Below the pieces are notes generated by a model. The model searched no databases and was not told the DNA's origin. It was given only the letters and a program-made list of their open reading frames with translations. A DNA stretch of 9,177 nt, from contig DVHV01000050.1 in NCBI GenBank assembly GCA_018711775.1, positions 1 to 9,177 on the forward strand, given 5' to 3'. This DNA comes from Candidatus Onthocola stercoravium. GTDB lineage: Bacteria > Bacillota_I > Bacilli_A > RF39 > UBA660. Below, piece after piece: positions 5,631-9,177 of the stretch. The position numbers and the translations under genes were made by a program. Numbering within the stretch: the first letter of the stretch is position 1; each line of letters opens with the position of its first letter.

Positions 5631-5797
5631 TTATAAATAACAAGAGCACTAAAACAATAAATTTGATCTTCACCACAAACAGCAATTGCCACTTGGTACT
5701 TGATATCTATTATATCAAACTCTCCAGAATTTAGAAAGCCATTAACAGCGTTTTCTAAATCTTTTTCATGTGATTCATCAAATACTTTGACTTTCAT
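5627..5797 (-). CDS. cse60: Cse60-family small acidic protein
   Basis: A 56-residue protein from ATG 5797 to TAA 5629-5627, with SD GGTGA (5807-5803) 5 bases upstream. It reads MKVKVFDESHEKDLENAVNG at the start, then FDIIDIKYQVAIAV and a DQIYCFSALVIYN end. The KVFDESHEKDLE, IDIKYQVAIA and IYCFSALVIY elements match what I know of Cse60 from Bacillus, a sigma-E-controlled, roughly 60-residue acidic protein of unknown biochemical function made in the mother cell during sporulation. Homologues also occur in Bacillota not known to sporulate, so its presence does not prove sporulation here. Fold is probably a small alpha/beta unit. It lies 49 bases after the leuS stop, behind a terminator. No vegetative promoter is clear, so it may be read by leak-through or by an alternative sigma factor. 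The gene symbol follows the Bacillus name. Confidence 0.88.
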   Translation of the reverse strand: MKVKVFDESHEKDLENAVNGFLNSGEFDIIDIKYQVAIAVCGEDQIYCFSALVIYN

Positions 5798-5820
5798 TTT
5801 TATCACCGTTAATATATATG

Positions 5821-5853
5821 AAAAATAGATTAGAATAATTCCTAATCTATTTT
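5821..5853 (-). terminator. Rho-independent terminator of the leuS operon
   Basis: Minus strand: AAAATAGATTAG (5853-5842) pairs perfectly over 12 bp with CTAATCTATTTT (5833-5822), with an 8-base loop. Five T residues (5825-5821), four of them in the stem, end the structure, so the free U-tract is short. The leuS stop codon (5849-5847) lies inside the 5' arm. Confidence 0.75.
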
Positions 5854-8657
5854 ACAACAATATTGACAATGCGTCCTGGAATAACTATTATTTTGACAAC
5901 TTCTTTACCATCAATATGCCTTTTGACATTTTCTTCACTTAAAGCTTTACTCTTAATACTTTCTTCATCTTCATTAATAGAAATCTTTATTGAAGATCTA
6001 AGTTTACCATTTACTTGTACTCCAATTTCTTTTTCATCATCTATAGTTTTCGCTTCATCATAAACTGGCCATGTACTTTCACAAATTGGTTTATAACCAA
6101 ATTGTTCATTTAATTCTTCCGTAATATGTGGAGCAATTGGATTAAGTAAAGTAAGTAATAAATGGTAATCTTCTTTAGTTATATTTGTCATTTCATCATA
6201 ACTATTTGCTAAAATCATCAATGTCGATATAGCAGTATTAAATGACATAGTAACTAAATCATTTTGCACTTTCTTGATACTCTTATGAATTATTTTTTCT
6301 AACGCATCAGAATATTTATCTCCATCAACAACCTTTTCTTTTAAACGAATTACTTTATCTAAGAATCTCTTGCAGCCCTTTAAAGAATCAGTACTCCATG
6401 GACAATCGCTTTGATAATCTCCCATAAACATTTCATAAACTCTCAAAGTATCTGCCCCATATTCATTTACAATATCATCCGGATTAATTACATTTCCTTT
6501 AGATTTACTCATCTTTTGGTTATCACTACCAAGTACCATTCCATGACTTACTCTAGTCCAAATCATTTCCTTACTTGGAACTAAACCGATGTTATACAAA
6601 AATTGTACCCAGAATCTCGCATAAAGTAAGTGTCTAGCAGTGTGTTCCATTCCACCATTATACCAATCTACTCTTCGCCAATATTTCATAGCATCCATTG
6701 AAGCAAATTCATGGGTATTATGTGGATCCATAAATCTTAAGAAATACCAACTTGACCCTGCCCAGTTTGGCATCGTATCAGTTTCACGTTTTGCAGGTCC
6801 ACCACATTTTGGACATGTTGTATTTACCCAAGTATCAATTTTAGCAAGTGGACTTTCTCCATTATCAGTTGGTTCATATTCAGCAACATCTGGTAAAAGC
6901 AAAGGTAAATCTTCTTCATTCATCGGTTGCCAGCCGCAGGTGTTACAATAAATCATTGGAATTGGTTCACCCCAGAATCTTTGTCTTGAGAAAATCCAAT
7001 CACGCATTTTATAGTTTACTTGTTTTTTACCACAATTATTTTCTTCTAAAAACTCTAACATTTTGCTTATTGCATCTTCTTTATTTAAACCATCTAAGAA
7101 ACCAGAATTAATATGTATTCCATCGCCTTCCATAGCTCCCGGAGCAAGTGCATACTCAAAAGTCTTCTTATGAAGTCCATCATTTACTTCAGCCATAATG
7201 GTATTTTTATCTACCCATTCCAAATCAAATTTTTCATCATCATCTAAATTTTGTTCATCTTGAGCATTGCTTACTAACTTAAATAAAAATCCTGTTGATT
7301 CAATATTGAAATATTTATCTTTATTATAAGCATAATAGTGATGATTTATCTTTGGAAGTTCATGAACAAGTTCAATATCTTTATATCCAGTTTCTTCTTT
7401 TATTTCTCTTATAGCACAATCTAATGCTGTTTCTCCTTCTTTAATTGTACCTCCAATAAACAAACGACCTCCCATTTCATGCCAATTAACTGTCAAATAT
7501 TTGTCATTTGCCTCATCATACAAAATTGCTACAATCGAATTTTTCTTAGTTTCCACTTCATGAGGAGTACCAGTTACTTCTTCAAGCACTTGAATAATTG
7601 GAATATTAAATTTAGTTGCAAATTCATAGTCTCTTGTATCATGCGCAGGAACTGCCATAATGGCTCCAGTACCATAACTTGCAAGAACATAATCACTTAT
7701 ATAAATTGGTATTTTTGCTCCATTCACTGGATTAATTGCATAAGCCCCAGTAAATACTCCAGTCTTTTCCTTATTAAGTTCTGTTCTTTCCATTTCATTT
7801 TTTAATAGACATGCTTCTTTATAAGCTTCTACCTCTAACTTTTTATCTTCAGTTGTAATTACATCAACTAATTTATGTTCTGGAGCAAGAACACAATATG
7901 TTGCCCCAAATAAAGTATCACATCTTGTTGTAAATACTGTAAACTCTTCTTCATGTCCATCAATTTTAAATGTTACTTCTGCTCCAATTGATTTACCAAT
8001 CCAATTGATTTGACCAAGTTTTACTTTTTCCGCAAAGTTAGTATCATCAAGTCCCTTAAGCAAATCTTCTGAATAATCACTCATTCGAAGCATCCATTGA
8101 CTTTTTTCCTTTTGAACAACTTGAGTACCACATCTCTCACATACTCCCCCAGCTGCATCTTCATTTGACAAAACCGTTTTACAATTTGGACACCAATTTA
8201 CAGGCACTGTATCTTTATAAGCCATCCCATGTTTATAAAATTGTAAAAATTGCCATTGTGTCCATTTATAATATTCTGGATCAGTCGTTGAAAACTCTCT
8301 ATCCCAATCAAATGAAAAACCTAATGTTTGCATTTGTCTTTTAAAAGTCTTAATATTTTCTTTTACTGCTTCCTTAGGATGAATATGATTTTTTATTGCA
8401 TATTGTTCTGCTGGCGCCCCAAAAGCATCCCAACCCATTGGAAACAATACATTCTTTCCTTGCATCCGCATCATTCTAGCCATTGCATCTTGGGCTGTAT
8501 AACTACGAACATGCCCAACATGAAGACCTGAACCTGATGGATAAGGAAACTCAACCAAAATGTAATATGGTTCTTTATCACTTCCCGTAACAGCCTCAAA
8601 ACTTTTATGTTCTTCCCAATATTTTTGCCACTTTTCTTCTATTATTTTACTATTCAT
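5847..8657 (-). CDS. leuS: Leucyl-tRNA synthetase with an inserted Nudix domain
   Basis: A 936-residue class Ia enzyme that charges tRNA-Leu with leucine. The catalytic core has the HIGH box as HVGH (46-49, within YPSGSGLHVGH) and KMSKS at 715-719. A zinc knuckle is formed by C156/C159/C173/C176, and a second cysteine set by C571/C574/C615/C618. DTMPNWAGSSWYFLRF lies at 627-642. The CP1 editing domain keeps TTRCDT (243-248; Thr248 fits the specificity threonine, and Cys replaces the more usual Pro) and AVPAHDTRDYEFA with Asp343. Between IQVLEEV (about 361) and ALAPGAMEGDGIHINSGF (503 on) about 140 residues are inserted, explaining the length over the usual 800-830. The insert is a full Nudix domain. 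The C-terminal anticodon-binding region and small tail domain are present. ATG 8657 overlaps the stop of the membrane-protein gene by 8 bases, so translation is coupled. Cytoplasmic. Confidence 0.98.
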   Translation of the reverse strand: MNSKIIEEKWQKYWEEHKSFEAVTGSDKEPYYILVEFPYPSGSGLHVGHVRSYTAQDAMARMMRMQGKNVLFPMGWDAFGAPAEQYAIKNHIHPKEAVKENIKTFKRQMQTLGFSFDWDREFSTTDPEYYKWTQWQFLQFYKHGMAYKDTVPVNWCPNCKTVLSNEDAAGGVCERCGTQVVQKEKSQWMLRMSDYSEDLLKGLDDTNFAEKVKLGQINWIGKSIGAEVTFKIDGHEEEFTVFTTRCDTLFGATYCVLAPEHKLVDVITTEDKKLEVEAYKEACLLKNEMERTELNKEKTGVFTGAYAINPVNGAKIPIYISDYVLASYGTGAIMAVPAHDTRDYEFATKFNIPIIQVLEEVTGTPHEVETKKNSIVAILYDEANDKYLTVNWHEMGGRLFIGGTIKEGETALDCAIREIKEETGYKDIELVHELPKINHHYYAYNKDKYFNIESTGFLFKLVSNAQDEQNLDDDEKFDLEWVDKNTIMAEVNDGLHKKTFEYALAPGAMEGDGIHINSGFLDGLNKEDAISKMLEFLEENNCGKKQVNYKMRDWIFSRQRFWGEPIPMIYCNTCGWQPMNEEDLPLLLPDVAEYEPTDNGESPLAKIDTWVNTTCPKCGGPAKRETDTMPNWAGSSWYFLRFMDPHNTHEFASMDAMKYWRRVDWYNGGMEHTARHLLYARFWVQFLYNIGLVPSKEMIWTRVSHGMVLGSDNQKMSKSKGNVINPDDIVNEYGADTLRVYEMFMGDYQSDCPWSTDSLKGCKRFLDKVIRLKEKVVDGDKYSDALEKIIHKSIKKVQNDLVTMSFNTAISTLMILANSYDEMTNITKEDYHLLLTLLNPIAPHITEELNEQFGYKPICESTWPVYDEAKTIDDEKEIGVQVNGKLRSSIKISINEDEESIKSKALSEENVKRHIDGKEVVKIIVIPGRIVNIVVK
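7152..7559 (-). other. Nudix hydrolase domain inserted in the LeuRS editing domain
   Basis: Encodes residues 367-502. The Nudix box is exact: G403, five residues, E409, seven residues, R417-E418, I419, K420, E421-E422, T423, G424, Y425. The metal-binding glutamates E418, E421 and E422 are present, so activity is expected. Upstream strands (NSIVAILYDEANDKYLTV) and downstream elements (FLFKL, FDLEWVDKNTI) complete the fold. Reading frame continues through both junctions. Nudix enzymes cleave nucleoside diphosphates linked to another group; the substrate here cannot be read from sequence. Confidence 0.93.
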
Positions 8658-9048
8658 CTTTCTTCCAACCTTTCTTAACTAAATGTCTTCCTAATAATTC
8701 ATATAATGCATATATAAGTCCAAATAAAAGCACAAATGCGAGGAGTATTTGAAAAGGTAAATCCCATGGAATACTATAAATTATTACAAACACTAATGCA
8801 ATAATAAATGCATTAATTAAAGATGATAACACAAATACATAATTAAGATTCATTTTATTAACATCAAGCTTGAACTTCGGAATTAAAATTGAAAATCCCA
8901 CAAAATCCTCAATTTTTTTATTTCTTTTTTTCTTCTTAGCCTTTTGTATATTCTTATATCCTCTTTTTAAAATGAGAAAATAATTGACAACAAAAACAAT
9001 TATAAATAACGCAACACCCCAAATTAATGTTAATACAAATTCATTCAT
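8650..9048 (-). CDS. Three-helix membrane protein of unknown function, cotranscribed with leuS
   Basis: A 132-residue integral membrane protein from ATG 9048. SD GAGGG (9058-9054) lies 5 bases before it; the longer frame from 9081 would start inside the terminator hairpin and is rejected. Predicted TM helices are at about 4-26, 70-92 and 98-118. The loop 29-46 is very basic (KRGYKNIQKAKKKKRNKK) and the C-terminus is also basic (RHLVKKGWKKDE), so by the positive-inside rule both face the cytoplasm and the N-terminus faces out. The central loop (about 47-68) is long and could be a small cytoplasmic segment. I recognise no family. It overlaps leuS by 8 bases (AAAGATGAATAG holds its last codons and the leuS start), so the two are one operon under the same leader. 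Why a membrane protein travels with LeuRS is unclear. It may only share the promoter. Confidence 0.85.
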   Translation of the reverse strand: MNEFVLTLIWGVALFIIVFVVNYFLILKRGYKNIQKAKKKKRNKKIEDFVGFSILIPKFKLDVNKMNLNYVFVLSSLINAFIIALVFVIIYSIPWDLPFQILLAFVLLFGLIYALYELLGRHLVKKGWKKDE

Positions 9049-9061
9049 AATATCCCTCACT

Positions 9062-9088
9062 AAAGAACAAAAGCCAAACAAGTTTGGC
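9062..9088 (-). terminator. Leader terminator (attenuator) before the membrane protein-leuS operon
   Basis: Minus strand: GCCAAA (9088-9083) pairs with TTTGGC (9078-9073) around a CTTG loop, followed by TTTTGTTCTTT (9072-9062). Its end lies 3 bases before the SD (9058-9054) and 13 bases before the start codon, leaving no room for a promoter. The operon can only be expressed by reading through it. Confidence 0.75.
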
Positions 9089-9177
9089 GCCTTGCATCAC
9101 TACAAGATATTTCTACTTCACTAGACTCTTTGAGCCCTCCATAGACCAACTTCGGATGGTCGCCACCCTACTATTTT
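9083..9177 (-). ncRNA. Structured 5' leader RNA, candidate riboswitch/attenuator (5' end outside window)
   Basis: Between the right edge and the terminator the minus strand has no convincing gene but folds into three hairpins. These are GACCA/TGGTC (9161-9157 with 9148-9144), GGCTC-AAA-GAGTC (9136-9132 with 9128-9124, one G-U pair) and CTTG/CAAG (9106-9103 with 9094-9091). A closing helix can form from TGGCG (9165-9161) and CGCCA (9089-9085). The CGCCA strand overlaps the 5' arm of the terminator, so helix and terminator exclude each other, the usual logic of a transcriptional switch. The base composition is also clearly richer in G and C than the flanking DNA. I do not recognise the class. 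It lacks the T-box TGGNACC element and I could not match it to the common riboswitch consensus sequences I know. Confidence 0.55.

Noticed and set aside
5798..5850. Sigma-E-like promoter for the Cse60-family gene (CATATATA with GGAATTATT upstream).
   Set aside because: Match to the sigma-E consensus is partial, spacing is short, and the -35 candidate is the loop of the leuS terminator. Not strong enough to list.
5863..8531. Several plus-strand open frames of 66-108 codons opposite leuS.
   Set aside because: They are antisense shadows of a conserved gene, lack SD sites and show no recognisable protein pattern.
9043..9098. Short minus-strand frame MQGAKLVWLLFFSEGYYE running through the terminator, as a leucine leader peptide.
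   Set aside because: It has only three Leu codons, two of them adjacent, and no convincing SD. The sequence is largely dictated by the terminator stem and T-run.
9083..9177. Resemblance of the leader to 5S rRNA (GGTGGCGA near the 5' end, CATCC-GAA-GTT in the middle, GCCAAAC at the end).
   Set aside because: The segments come in the right order but with long gaps, total length is too short, and the local hairpins do not match the 5S fold. Probably chance, though a degraded copy cannot be fully excluded.
9083..9177. T-box leader, expected for leuS in Bacillota.
   Set aside because: The TGGNACC T-box sequence is not present before the terminator. AGGGTGGCGACC at 9169-9158 has an extra base, lies too far upstream and lacks a pairing partner near the terminator.

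Overview
The window looks like a piece of chromosome from a low-GC Bacillota (Firmicutes), most likely an uncultured, gut-type Bacilli lineage close to the Mollicutes (RF39-like). The reasons are the very AT-rich DNA, Shine-Dalgarno sites before nearly every gene, very short promoter leaders, a Cse60-type sporulation-family protein, and several lineage-style surface and hypothetical proteins. This placement is inferred from style, not from a database match. The ten complete genes end in TAA (7) or TAG (3) and tryptophan is read from TGG where checked, so there is no sign of a reassigned TGA.

Layout, left to right. (1) 1-1231, minus strand: a lipoprotein gene followed 14 bases later by a gene cut by the window edge, whose product has an amphipathic N-terminus, a long disordered linker and a FKPSPIISPVYG motif. 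(2) 1262-2683, minus: a secreted or membrane-anchored surface protein with a SipW/TasA-like N-terminal half and a glycine-rich beta-helix-like repeat half, ending in a strong terminator. (3) 2794-3243, plus: a tandem two-HTH regulator divergent from the surface protein. (4) 3374-4579, minus: a two-gene cassette of a SinR-like XRE regulator and a BRO-N/DinD-like protein, with its own promoter. (5) 4664-5257, minus: trmB, tRNA m7G46 methyltransferase, closed by a hairpin terminator. (6) 5307-5630, plus: a small Asn/Pro/Tyr-rich coiled-coil protein. It meets, stop codon to stop codon, a 56-residue Cse60-family gene at 5627-5797, minus. (7) 5847-9048, minus: an operon of a three-TM membrane protein and leuS, overlapping by 8 bases. 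The LeuRS carries a complete Nudix hydrolase domain inside its editing domain. (8) 9062-9177: the operon leader, a hairpin-rich RNA ending in a rho-independent terminator only 14 bases upstream of the first start codon, so it is probably a transcription attenuator or riboswitch.

The two most unusual items are the LeuRS-Nudix fusion and the structured leader that should control it. Three of the four convincing terminators are built from the stop-codon region of the gene they end, which fits a compact genome. Several genes need starts other than the longest reading frame: trmB at 5257, xre at GTG 4579, bro at GTG 4228 and the membrane protein at 9048. No tRNA, rRNA, CRISPR array, transposase or integrase is visible, and no stretch longer than about 130 bases lacks a gene.
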